DNA of 13,584 bases, from positions 1 through 13,584 of the forward strand of contig JAKBJA010000183.1 of assembly GCA_021836225.1 (NCBI GenBank). Direction: 5' to 3'. Positions 1-4,806 of the stretch are shown here, in pieces. Below the pieces are notes generated by a model, which was given only the letters and a program-made list of their open reading frames with translations, was not told where the DNA came from and made no database searches. The DNA comes from Pseudomonadota bacterium. GTDB taxonomy: Bacteria; Pseudomonadota; Gammaproteobacteria; Burkholderiales; Thiobacillaceae. Made by a program: the position numbers and the translations under genes. Position 1 is the stretch's first letter; each line of letters opens with the position of its first letter.

Positions 1-67
1 TCGAACCTTCGAAGGCAGAGCCGTCAGATTTACAGTCTGATCCCTTTGACCGCTCGGGAACCCCACC
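1..67 (-). tRNA. tRNA-Tyr (anticodon GUA), 3' end cut by window edge
   Basis: The minus strand starts GGTGGGGTTCCCGAGC at 67 and reads through D arm, anticodon arm and T arm. The anticodon GTA lies at 31-33 in loop CTGTAAA. The body closely matches bacterial tRNA-Tyr, with a long variable region before the GGTTCGA T loop. The 3' half of the T stem and the acceptor strand fall outside the window. A consensus promoter sits just upstream, and the transposon begins only a few bases beyond its -35 box. Confidence 0.97.
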
Positions 68-82
68 CAAACGAAGCGCGAG

Positions 83-112
83 ATTATAGGGTGTTTCAGA
101 ATCCCCTGTCAA
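83..112 (-). promoter_or_regulatory. Consensus sigma70 promoter of tRNA-Tyr
   Basis: On the minus strand TTGACA (112-107) is followed after 18 nt by TATAAT (88-83). Both hexamers match consensus, and transcription would start near 76, about 9 nt before the mature tRNA. The target duplication ends at 120, so the transposon lies 7 bp beyond the -35 box and has replaced any native UP element. Confidence 0.9.
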
Positions 113-119
113 ACATCCG

Positions 120-127
120 CGCGAGCA
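120..127. repeat. Left copy of 8-bp target site duplication
   Basis: CGCGAGCA directly abuts the left terminal inverted repeat and recurs exactly at 3039-3046 next to the right one. Eight to nine bp duplications are usual for IS1-like DDE transposases. Removing the element and one copy restores a continuous ychF to tRNA-Tyr intergenic region of about 84 bp. Confidence 0.95.
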
Positions 128-150
128 GGTAGTGTCTCAGTTTGAAAATC
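128..150 (+). repeat. Left terminal inverted repeat (23 bp)
   Basis: It begins GGTAGTGTCTCAGTTTG and is the exact reverse complement of 3016-3038. IS1-family ends also begin with GGT and are about 23 bp long. Similarity stops immediately inside the 23 bp. Confidence 0.97.
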
Positions 151-163
151 GTGAACTGAAATT

Positions 164-790
164 CTACCAATCTGCCGGTTTGGTTATGTTCGTGCCTGGA
201 ATGACGTTGGGGAATTGGGAGTTCTGAAGCGCTGATGTACTGATTGCTTTAATAAAGTCACTCGCATCTTTAAGTTCCCTGGACATGCTTCTCTTCCCAG
301 GTGATAAAACTCCAACTTTTTTCTGCCGATGGTATGACTTTACTAAACGGATCGATTCAGCCAAATCGCTATCCCCTGAAATTACGACAGCGCAATCATA
401 TTTATCAAGCCATGCGTCATTGAGCAAATGAACGGCAAGGTTTACGTCAGAGCCTTTTTCGGTCGTTTCAAATATTTCAGCATGCCGTATTCCTTGAATT
501 GGATTGACAAGCTTCTTGGTTACTTTATGGGTAGTGAATTGGCCCAATATTATTTCTGTTTCGGGCGTTGTGTGCTTTAAGGCTCGAAGATATAACTGCT
601 GATGAATTGGCTTGTGCGGATCGTGCGCAGTGCCTGAGACGTGTGCGGTGAAATACTTGATTGAATCTATTTTGTTGTGAGGCTGAAGAAGATTACTGCA
701 CAAGCTCATAATATCTAGCCATTTGAAATTGGTGCGTTTCAGTGCTCCAAAATACAGATTAAAGCCATCTACATAAATACTTGTTCTCAT
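164..790 (-). CDS. NYN (LabA-like, PIN-fold) nuclease-family protein
   Basis: This 208-aa protein has the hallmarks of the NYN domain, a PIN-like fold of metal-dependent ribonucleases. These are YVDGFNLY near the N-terminus (D8), then GSDVNLAVHLL (D115) and VVISGDSDLAESI (D140, D142). These acidic residues would form the metal site, so the domain looks catalytically intact. The family contains RNases and proteins of unknown target, and no substrate can be read from this sequence. I chose the ATG at 790 because it opens directly onto the NYN strand and has an AGGG ribosome site about 8 nt upstream. A TTG at 883 would give a longer frame, but that frame translates the terminator hairpin. The gene ends in TAG 14 bp from the left inverted repeat. 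It has its own promoter and leader, and also lies in the same frame as the upstream transposase, separated by one TAA. Its base composition is markedly AT-rich. Confidence 0.85.
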   Translation of the reverse strand: MRTSIYVDGFNLYFGALKRTNFKWLDIMSLCSNLLQPHNKIDSIKYFTAHVSGTAHDPHKPIHQQLYLRALKHTTPETEIILGQFTTHKVTKKLVNPIQGIRHAEIFETTEKGSDVNLAVHLLNDAWLDKYDCAVVISGDSDLAESIRLVKSYHRQKKVGVLSPGKRSMSRELKDASDFIKAISTSALQNSQFPNVIPGTNITKPADW

Positions 791-802
791 TATCAGACCC
801 TG

Positions 803-830
803 AAAAAAGCAAGGGCCTCCGAAGAGGCCC
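803..830 (-). terminator. Intrinsic terminator/attenuator ahead of the NYN gene
   Basis: The minus strand reads GGGCCTC, tetraloop TTCG, GAGGCCC, then TTGC and six T residues. Seven G/C-rich pairs closed by a UUCG loop and followed by a U tract make a strong rho-independent terminator. It lies downstream of the promoter at 872-900 and ends 12 nt before the NYN start codon. Most transcripts should therefore stop as a short RNA, with NYN expressed by readthrough or antitermination. Confidence 0.85.
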
Positions 831-835
831 CGCAG

Positions 836-854
836 CCCAAGTCTAAGACTTGGG
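836..854 (-). ncRNA. Hairpin 1 of the NYN leader RNA
   Basis: The minus-strand RNA folds as CCCAAGTC, loop TTA, GACTTGGG: eight perfect base pairs and a three-base loop. It starts about 10 nt after the predicted transcription start and is followed 5 nt later by the terminator stem. The CCCCC just upstream could alternatively pair with the GGGG that begins the terminator stem, which would allow a switch, but this is inference. I do not recognise a known riboswitch or sRNA family here. Confidence 0.55.
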
Positions 855-871
855 GGTTGTAATGCACTGAA

Positions 872-900
872 AATATATAGCAAGTATCGGACACATTCAA
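872..900 (-). promoter_or_regulatory. Sigma70-like promoter for the NYN leader RNA
   Basis: On the minus strand TTGAAT (900-895) is followed after exactly 17 nt by TATATT (877-872). Predicted initiation is near 865-863. It begins only a few bases after the transposase stop codon at 905-907, so the NYN gene has a transcription start independent of the transposase. Confidence 0.65.
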
Positions 901-904
901 GTAA

Positions 905-1789
905 TTATTTAATTATTTTTTGTTTCTTGTATGGGCCACGTTTCTTCGGTTCCTCTTCTTTCACTAGACCCGCAATTTCTTCCAGCGTCCAAACGTGGTC
1001 AGCGACTCCGGCTTCCATTGCCGGGGTGACACGCAGAGTTTTGTGAATCCGCCCGAAGTTGTAGAACATGAAATGCAGCGCCACAGCATGCTCAAGATTC
1101 TCGATCTTCTTGCTGAAGCCATTGGTCAGACGGGTGAAACGGCGCATCCCCATCCGCATAGTCAGATTCTGGCGCTCTACATGGCTGGTTGAGACTTTCT
1201 TTACATCGGGATTGCCGGAGATGCGGCGCTTCTCAGCGCTGACGAATTGAGACGGACTATAGCGTTTCTGAGTATGGAGCACTTCACCCGGATTGCTGTA
1301 GTGCTTCACCAGTATCGCGTAGTCGATGTCCCCACCGAAGGCGCTGTCTACGGCTTCGATATAGGGCTTGTGGCCGTCTGTGGTCAACTGTACGCGGTTA
1401 GCCAGACGCGATGCCAAATCCTCAATGAATGCGTGCGCATATTCCACATCGCGCTTGCCAACCATGAAGGACGGCACCAGCTTGGTGTCCGGGCAGATCG
1501 CCGTCCAGGTGTAAACGTCGCCATGACCGAGCACGCCCTTGTTTTCCTCTGAGACGTTCTTTTCCTTGCTGTAGCAGAACGACCAAATTTCATCGCACTG
1601 GATGCGCTTACAAGGCAGGTTGCGCATGGCCTTGTCCTGATACTCGGAACAGGCTTGGCCTACGTCTTCGAGCAGCTTGGTTACGGTATTGATGGAACAG
1701 CCAACAAGCCGAGTGATTGAGCGCATCGAGTTACCTTCAACCAACAGGCCGAGGATTTGTGCGCGTTTTTCAAGGCTAAGCTTGTTCAT
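905..1789 (-). CDS. IS1-like DDE transposase
   Basis: This 294-aa single-frame transposase catalyses movement of the 128-3038 element. Residues 8-45 form a helix-turn-helix (EGNSMRSITRLVGCSINTVT) for end recognition. The DDE triad is visible as D66 in QCDEIWSF, D138 in QLTTDGHK and E205 in SHVERQN, followed by the conserved MRRFTRLTNGFSKK and NFGRIHKTLRVTP blocks. No frameshift is needed, unlike classical IS1 InsA/InsB. I prefer ATG 1789 over GTG 1795: the ribosome site GAGGGG sits 6 nt before the ATG, too close to the GTG. The stop is TAA, with an open frame continuing into the NYN gene. A 37-bp palindrome lies immediately upstream and may control it. The protein appears intact. Confidence 0.93.
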   Translation of the reverse strand: MNKLSLEKRAQILGLLVEGNSMRSITRLVGCSINTVTKLLEDVGQACSEYQDKAMRNLPCKRIQCDEIWSFCYSKEKNVSEENKGVLGHGDVYTWTAICPDTKLVPSFMVGKRDVEYAHAFIEDLASRLANRVQLTTDGHKPYIEAVDSAFGGDIDYAILVKHYSNPGEVLHTQKRYSPSQFVSAEKRRISGNPDVKKVSTSHVERQNLTMRMGMRRFTRLTNGFSKKIENLEHAVALHFMFYNFGRIHKTLRVTPAMEAGVADHVWTLEEIAGLVKEEEPKKRGPYKKQKIIK

Positions 1790-1797
1790 CTTCACCC

Positions 1798-1834
1798 CTC
1801 AAGCATTCAGTTCATAATGAATAATATGCTTGAG
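1798..1834 (-). promoter_or_regulatory. 37-bp nested palindrome before the transposase start
   Basis: Outer arms CTCAAGCAT (1798-1806) and ATGCTTGAG (1826-1834) and an inner palindrome TTCATAATGAA (1811-1821) share one centre at 1816. Four bases on each side between them do not pair, except for one possible G-U. In the mRNA the stem ends in CUUGAG, which overlaps the transposase ribosome site GAGGGG. It could sequester that site, or in DNA it could bind a dimeric repressor. Which of these applies cannot be told from sequence. Confidence 0.6.
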
Positions 1835-1855
1835 CGGTAAAGAAATCAAGTTCTT

Positions 1856-2416
1856 TTACACTAAGTCTTCTCCATCTTCTTTAGCACCACCGAACATTCT
1901 TGAAACATCATCTGAAGTTAATTGCTCTGTCGAATACACGCCCTTCTTTCCAGGAACGTAATAAATGAGGTTCTTGGATGCCATTCTTGAAAGTTTTGAA
2001 TAGAGCGAGTTGCGCTTATGAATCTCTCCGGTCTTCTTGTAGAGGGCGATCAAAAGCTTATCTAGAGATATGATCCCACCAGCCTCTTCGATGACATTCA
2101 CAATTGCGAACTCAGTCTTATCTCCATCCGAGAGACTCAGCTCTTGCATAAGCTCGTCTGGAAGGCCCTCAATATCCTCAATGCTTAGGGAGAGTTGGAA
2201 CGGCTTATTGGATTTGGATGTATGGCGCTCTTCGCGTGCAGGAACGTCTAATGATTTATCAGCGCTCTCTAAATCAGAAGCTAAAGATTTGAATTTATCT
2301 GCCGTAGTCACATGCAGCTTTGCGCGGAAAGAATCTGGACCAAATTTCTGGGCCATCTTTTCGTGGAATGCAGTTTGTTCGTTGACAAACGCTAAATGTT
2401 TGGCTAATATGGACAA
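1856..2416 (-). CDS. 186-aa protein of unknown function with probable C-terminal winged helix
   Basis: I do not recognise a named family. The N-terminal third is helical and charged, and residues 50-75 look like a polar linker. Residues about 99-170 (EFAIVNVIEEAGGIISLDKLL to GKKGVYSTEQL) have the pattern of a winged helix-turn-helix: helix, helix with R/S-rich recognition segment (HKRNSLYSKLSRMASKNL), then a basic beta-hairpin wing (YYVPGKKGVYS). Nucleic-acid binding is therefore an inference. The TTG start at 2416 is supported by GGGAG 7 nt upstream and an in-frame TAA five codons before the ribosome-site region ends. An internal ATG at residue 22 is the alternative. The gene lies 71 nt downstream of the tRNA without a terminator between, so they may share a transcript. 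It ends in TAA, and readthrough would add only 18 residues before a TGA. Confidence 0.75.
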   Translation of the reverse strand: MSILAKHLAFVNEQTAFHEKMAQKFGPDSFRAKLHVTTADKFKSLASDLESADKSLDVPAREERHTSKSNKPFQLSLSIEDIEGLPDELMQELSLSDGDKTEFAIVNVIEEAGGIISLDKLLIALYKKTGEIHKRNSLYSKLSRMASKNLIYYVPGKKGVYSTEQLTSDDVSRMFGGAKEDGEDLV

Positions 2417-2487
2417 CGCTTGACTCCCAAGTTAAGCAGATAGATTCGTGGTCAAAGTTCGATTTCTCGATCTAAACCTTTAAACGG

Positions 2488-2580
2488 CGGAGACGGAGAG
2501 ATTCGAACTCTCGAAGGGTAGGACTAGTACCCTTTGGCGGTTTTAAAGACCGCTGCCATCAGCCACTCGGCCACGTCTCC
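2488..2580 (-). tRNA. Serine-type tRNA with anticodon UUA (predicted ochre suppressor)
   Basis: The minus strand folds into a full class II tRNA. The acceptor GGAGACG/CGTCTCC has seven pairs. The D arm GCC...GGC contains GAGTGG, the anticodon stem is GCGGT/ACCGC with loop CTTTAAA, the variable stem AAGGGTA/TACCCTT has seven pairs, and the T arm is GAGAG/TTCGAAT/CTCTC. The anticodon at 2546-2544 is TTA, complementary to UAA, and through U34 wobble also able to read UAG. Bacterial tRNA-Ser(UGA) has loop CTTGAAA, so a single G35-to-U change explains it. G73 and the long arm are SerRS identity elements, and SerRS does not contact the anticodon, so it should carry serine. The 3' end is GCCG rather than GCCA, so the terminal A must be added enzymatically, whereas the host tRNA-Gln here encodes CCA. 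All stems are perfect, which argues against decay. Confidence 0.9.
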
Positions 2581-2590
2581 ATAGACAACA

Positions 2591-2602
2591 ATATCCGGAT
2601 AT
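2591..2602 (-). promoter_or_regulatory. 12-bp perfect palindrome just upstream of the suppressor tRNA
   Basis: ATATCCGGATAT is self-complementary and lies 11-22 bp upstream of the mature tRNA 5' end, where a tRNA -10 region would be expected. TATATC (minus strand, beginning inside it) could serve as a -10, but no good -35 is visible except TTGGTG within the neighbouring hairpin. An operator or promoter role is possible but unproven. Confidence 0.35.
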
Positions 2603-2611
2603 AAGATACCC

Positions 2612-2640
2612 AAAGGGGGCACCAAAGAGGTGCCCCCTTT
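2612..2640 (-). terminator. Strong bidirectional hairpin between the 80-aa gene and the tRNA
   Basis: AAAGGGGGCACC (2612-2623) and GGTGCCCCCTTT (2629-2640) form a perfect 12-bp stem with a 5-nt loop. The ends supply a short U tract in either direction. On the minus strand it lies about 90 nt after the stop of the 80-aa gene and about 30 nt before the tRNA. It would stop transcription arriving from ychF or the 80-aa gene and isolate the tRNA unit. Confidence 0.7.
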
Positions 2641-2729
2641 GTTTCGTCTATGGCAATAATAACACAATAAAATGGATTTGCAAGTATTCTGCGAGTGAAT
2701 TGCGATGAAAATGTAAGCCAATGATTTTT

Positions 2730-2972
2730 CTATTTATTTTTACCCCACCTAGCACTAGCCGCCTTCTTCGCAATATCTGACCGCTCTTCAGCGGTCAATT
2801 TTTTTGCACGGGCCGCACCGCCCTTGAGACCGCCAAGGCGACCAAGAGCAACCGCAGCCGGATTCTTCTCCGGCTCTTCGGGTTGCTTGGATTCCTCGCC
2901 TGTCGCTTGATCCACGATAGACTTGGCGAGTTGATTCAGGTCTAGCCGACCTTTGCTTGAGCGTTTAGGCAT
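2730..2972 (-). CDS. 80-aa basic KGG-motif protein
   Basis: This small protein has a charged N-terminal half with a Pro/Glu-rich stretch (ESKQPEEPEKNP, residues 28-39). Its conserved-looking basic C-terminal half is AAVALGRLGGLKGGAARAKK, then LTAEERSDIAKKAASARWG. Proteins with this GRLGGxKGGxAR...LTxExR...IAxxAAxxRW pattern occur in many proteobacteria as uncharacterised short ORFs. The pattern suggests nucleic-acid contact, but I know of no assigned function. I chose ATG 2972; a GTG at 2990 would add six residues and lies inside an inverted repeat. No clear ribosome site precedes either. The candidate promoter places initiation almost at the ATG, so a leaderless mRNA is possible. It is the first gene inside the right end and stops with TAG. 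Confidence 0.75.
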   Translation of the reverse strand: MPKRSSKGRLDLNQLAKSIVDQATGEESKQPEEPEKNPAAVALGRLGGLKGGAARAKKLTAEERSDIAKKAASARWGKNK

Positions 2973-2975
2973 ACC

Positions 2976-2999
2976 GCATAGCTTAGGCACCAGCTATGC
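2976..2999 (-). promoter_or_regulatory. Inverted repeat (operator candidate) overlapping the 80-aa gene promoter
   Basis: GCATAGCT (2976-2983) and AGCTATGC (2992-2999) are perfect 8-bp arms separated by 8 bp. They fall between and over the candidate promoter boxes TTGACG (3008-3003) and TAAGCT (2985-2980), spaced 17 nt. The repeat would place a dimeric protein across the promoter. The -10 box is weak, so the promoter call is tentative. Confidence 0.45.
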
Positions 3000-3015
3000 C
3001 AACGTCAACCGTTTG

Positions 3016-3038
3016 GATTTTCAAACTGAGACACTACC
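3016..3038 (-). repeat. Right terminal inverted repeat (23 bp)
   Basis: It is a perfect reverse complement of the left end at 128-150, with no mismatch in 23 bp. A candidate -35 box (TTGACG, 3008-3003) lies just inside it, pointing into the element. Confidence 0.97.
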
Positions 3039-3046
3039 CGCGAGCA
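3039..3046. repeat. Right copy of 8-bp target site duplication
   Basis: CGCGAGCA abuts the right terminal inverted repeat and is identical to the copy at 120-127. The two exact copies show a single insertion event with no later rearrangement of the ends. Confidence 0.95.
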
Positions 3047-3070
3047 AATTCCCCGTAACGCATTTAAATT

Positions 3071-4162
3071 TCACACATTGAACAGGAAGTTCAGGACATC
3101 GCCATCCTTGACGACGTATTCCTTGCCTTCGGCGCGCATCTTGCCCGCCTCCTTGGCACCCTGCTCGCCCTTGCAGGCGATGAAATCCTCGAACGCGATG
3201 GTCTGCGCGCGAATGAAGCCTCGCTCGAAATCGGTGTGGATGACGCCGGCCGCCTGTGGCGCGGTGTCGCCCTTGTGGATGGTCCATGCCCGCACCTCCT
3301 TCACCCCGGCGGTGAAATAGGTCTGCAGGCCCAGCAAATCATAGGCCGCGCGGATCAGGCGATTGAGCCCGGGCTCGTCCCAGCCGAGTTCCTTCAGGTA
3401 TTCCACGCGATCTTCCGGCGACAGCTCCTGCAGCTCCGCCTCCAGCGCTGCGCACACCGGAACGACCGGGGCGCCCTCCTTTTCCGCAAAGGTTTTGAGC
3501 GCGTCGAGCATGGGATTGTCGTGAAAGCCGTCTTCGCTGACGTTGGCAACATACAGCGTGGGCTTGACCGTCATCAGGCATAGCGGCTTGATCGCTTCCA
3601 ATCCCTCTGCGTCCAGTCCGGCCGCGCGCGCGGGACGACCTGCGTTCAGCGCAGCCAGCACCGGCTTCAAGGCCTCCGCGATGACTTTCGCCTCCTTGTC
3701 GCCCCCACGCGCCGCTTTTTCATACCGTATCAACGCTTTTTCGGCGCTCGCCAGGTCAGCCAGCGCCAGCTCGGTGGCGATGGTTTCGACGTCGGATATC
3801 GGATCGACCTTGCCGGCAACGTGAATCACGTTTTCGTTGTGAAAACAGCGCACTACATGGCAGATCGCGTCCGTTTCACGGATGTTGGCGAGAAACTGGT
3901 TGCCAAGGCCCTCACCCTTGGACGCACCCGCCACCAGGCCGGCGATATCGACGAACTCGACGATCGCCGGCACGATGCGCTGCGGCTTGATGATCTCGGC
4001 GAGTTGCGCGAGTCGCGGATCGGGCACCTCGACCACGCCGGTATTCGGCTCGATGGTGCAGAAGGGATAGTTCTCCGCCGCGATGCCCGCCTGGGTCAGC
4101 GCGTTGAACAGGGTGGATTTTCCGACGTTGGGCAAGCCAACGATGCCGCACTTGAGACTCAT
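3071..4162 (-). CDS. ychF: YchF/Obg-type redox-responsive ATPase
   Basis: This 363-aa protein is the usual length of YchF (OLA1), a ribosome-associated P-loop NTPase that prefers ATP and negatively affects the oxidative stress response. The G1 motif GLPNVGKST is at residues 9-17, G3 appears as DIAGLV, and the G4 position reads NVSE in place of NKxD, the family signature for ATP preference. The C-terminus holds the TGS domain ([20 protein letters not shown] onward, ending DVLNFLFNV). I start at ATG 4162, which overlaps the pth stop as ATGA, so the two are translationally coupled. No terminator is visible between its stop and the transposon end at 3038, so its transcript may run into the element. 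Confidence 0.97.
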   Translation of the reverse strand: MSLKCGIVGLPNVGKSTLFNALTQAGIAAENYPFCTIEPNTGVVEVPDPRLAQLAEIIKPQRIVPAIVEFVDIAGLVAGASKGEGLGNQFLANIRETDAICHVVRCFHNENVIHVAGKVDPISDVETIATELALADLASAEKALIRYEKAARGGDKEAKVIAEALKPVLAALNAGRPARAAGLDAEGLEAIKPLCLMTVKPTLYVANVSEDGFHDNPMLDALKTFAEKEGAPVVPVCAALEAELQELSPEDRVEYLKELGWDEPGLNRLIRAAYDLLGLQTYFTAGVKEVRAWTIHKGDTAPQAAGVIHTDFERGFIRAQTIAFEDFIACKGEQGAKEAGKMRAEGKEYVVKDGDVLNFLFNV

Positions 4163-4749
4163 GGTTTTTCCTGGGATAGGGTGGGTTTGGTGTTGGCACG
4201 CTGGGCGGCGGCGTTCCACTCGCCTTTTTCGATCAGCGGCATCAGGTCCACCGCGCGCTCGATGGCGGCGTCGATCTCGGCCTGCTCCTCGCGGCGCGGC
4301 GGCTTCAGCACGTAGTTCACGACCTCGTTGCGGTCACCCGGATGGCCAATGCCGACCCTGAGCCGCCAGTAATCCTGGGTGCCGAGATGCGAGGTGATGT
4401 CCTTGAGGCCGTTGTGGCCACCCATGCCGCCGCCGAACTTGAGCCGCAGCTGGCCGGGGGGGATATCGAGCTCGTCATGCACCACCAGGATCTCGGCGGG
4501 CGCGATGCGATGGAAGCGGGCGAGCGCGCCGACGGCCTGGCCGGACCGGTTCATGAAGGTCTGAGGCAGCAGCATCCAGATGTTTTTCGGACTGCGCCCG
4601 ACGATGCCATGAAAGCGCGACTCGTGGGCCAGCGAGATGCCCCAGTCCTGCGCGAGGCGCGCGCAAAACCAAAACCCGGCATTGTGCCGGGTTTCTTCGT
4701 AGTCGCGCCCCGGGTTACCGAGGCCGACAATCAGGCGGGGCGCTGTCAT
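4159..4749 (-). CDS. pth: Peptidyl-tRNA hydrolase
   Basis: This 196-aa cytoplasmic enzyme releases tRNA from prematurely dropped peptidyl-tRNA. The start LIVGLGNPG (N12) and ETRHNAGF with catalytic His22 are canonical. [11 protein letters not shown] supplies the aspartate partner, and [13 protein letters not shown] supplies the substrate-binding Asn. The start is ATG 4749, directly before the conserved N-terminal strand. The 57 bp separating it from rplY hold a 9-bp inverted repeat that could form a large stem. The stop overlaps the ychF start (ATGA). The rplY-pth-ychF order is common in proteobacteria. Confidence 0.97.
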   Translation of the reverse strand: MTAPRLIVGLGNPGRDYEETRHNAGFWFCARLAQDWGISLAHESRFHGIVGRSPKNIWMLLPQTFMNRSGQAVGALARFHRIAPAEILVVHDELDIPPGQLRLKFGGGMGGHNGLKDITSHLGTQDYWRLRVGIGHPGDRNEVVNYVLKPPRREEQAEIDAAIERAVDLMPLIEKGEWNAAAQRANTKPTLSQEKP

Positions 4750-4758
4750 GCCGCACGC

Positions 4759-4802
4759 GATACGCAACCAGCCGAGCCAAGTTCGCCCGGGGATTGCGTA
4801 TC
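4759..4802 (-). repeat. Inverted repeat in the rplY-pth spacer
   Basis: GATACGCAA (4759-4767) and TTGCGTATC (4794-4802) are perfect 9-bp arms with a 26-nt GC-rich interior. It occupies nearly the whole spacer and ends 9 nt before pth. It may be an RNA stem that limits pth expression relative to rplY, or an RNase site. There is no U tract, so it is not an intrinsic terminator. Confidence 0.4.
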
Positions 4803-4806
4803 CCGA

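Larger units (their letters stand above)
128..3038 (-). mobile_element. IS1-like transposon carrying a suppressor tRNA and three passenger protein genes
   Basis: This 2,911-bp unit is bounded by perfect 23-bp inverted repeats and an 8-bp target duplication, inserted between ychF and the tRNA-Tyr promoter. It holds one intact DDE transposase plus four genes unusual for an insertion sequence: an 80-aa basic protein, a tRNA-Ser with anticodon UUA, a 186-aa protein of unknown function and a NYN-domain protein. Everything reads on the minus strand, the same way as ychF and tRNA-Tyr. The DNA is clearly richer in A+T than the flanks, most strongly in the NYN gene and around the tRNA, and less so in the transposase, which suggests assembly from different sources. 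Intact ends, target duplication and catalytic residues suggest a recent and possibly still mobile insertion. The single-ORF transposase of about 294 aa recalls the ISMhu11-type branch of IS1, but that subgroup placement is my inference. Confidence 0.92.

Noticed and set aside
791..883. N-terminal extension of the NYN protein from TTG 883
   Set aside because: It would translate the leader hairpin and terminator, lies partly upstream of the predicted transcript start, and the NYN domain begins right at ATG 790 with a ribosome site.
2488..2580. Reading the transposon tRNA as tRNA-Leu (anticodon UAA) or tRNA-Sec (UCA)
   Set aside because: Leu would require moving the loop by one base, which destroys the anticodon stem, and Leu tRNAs have A73, not G73. 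Sec tRNAs have an 8-bp acceptor stem and anticodon UCA; here the acceptor is 7 bp.
2524..2721. 65-codon minus-strand open frame
   Set aside because: It runs through the terminator hairpin and into the tRNA gene, and shows no protein-like pattern or ribosome site.
128..3038. Composite transposon made of two insertion sequences
   Set aside because: Only one transposase gene and one pair of terminal repeats are present; no second IS or internal end was found.
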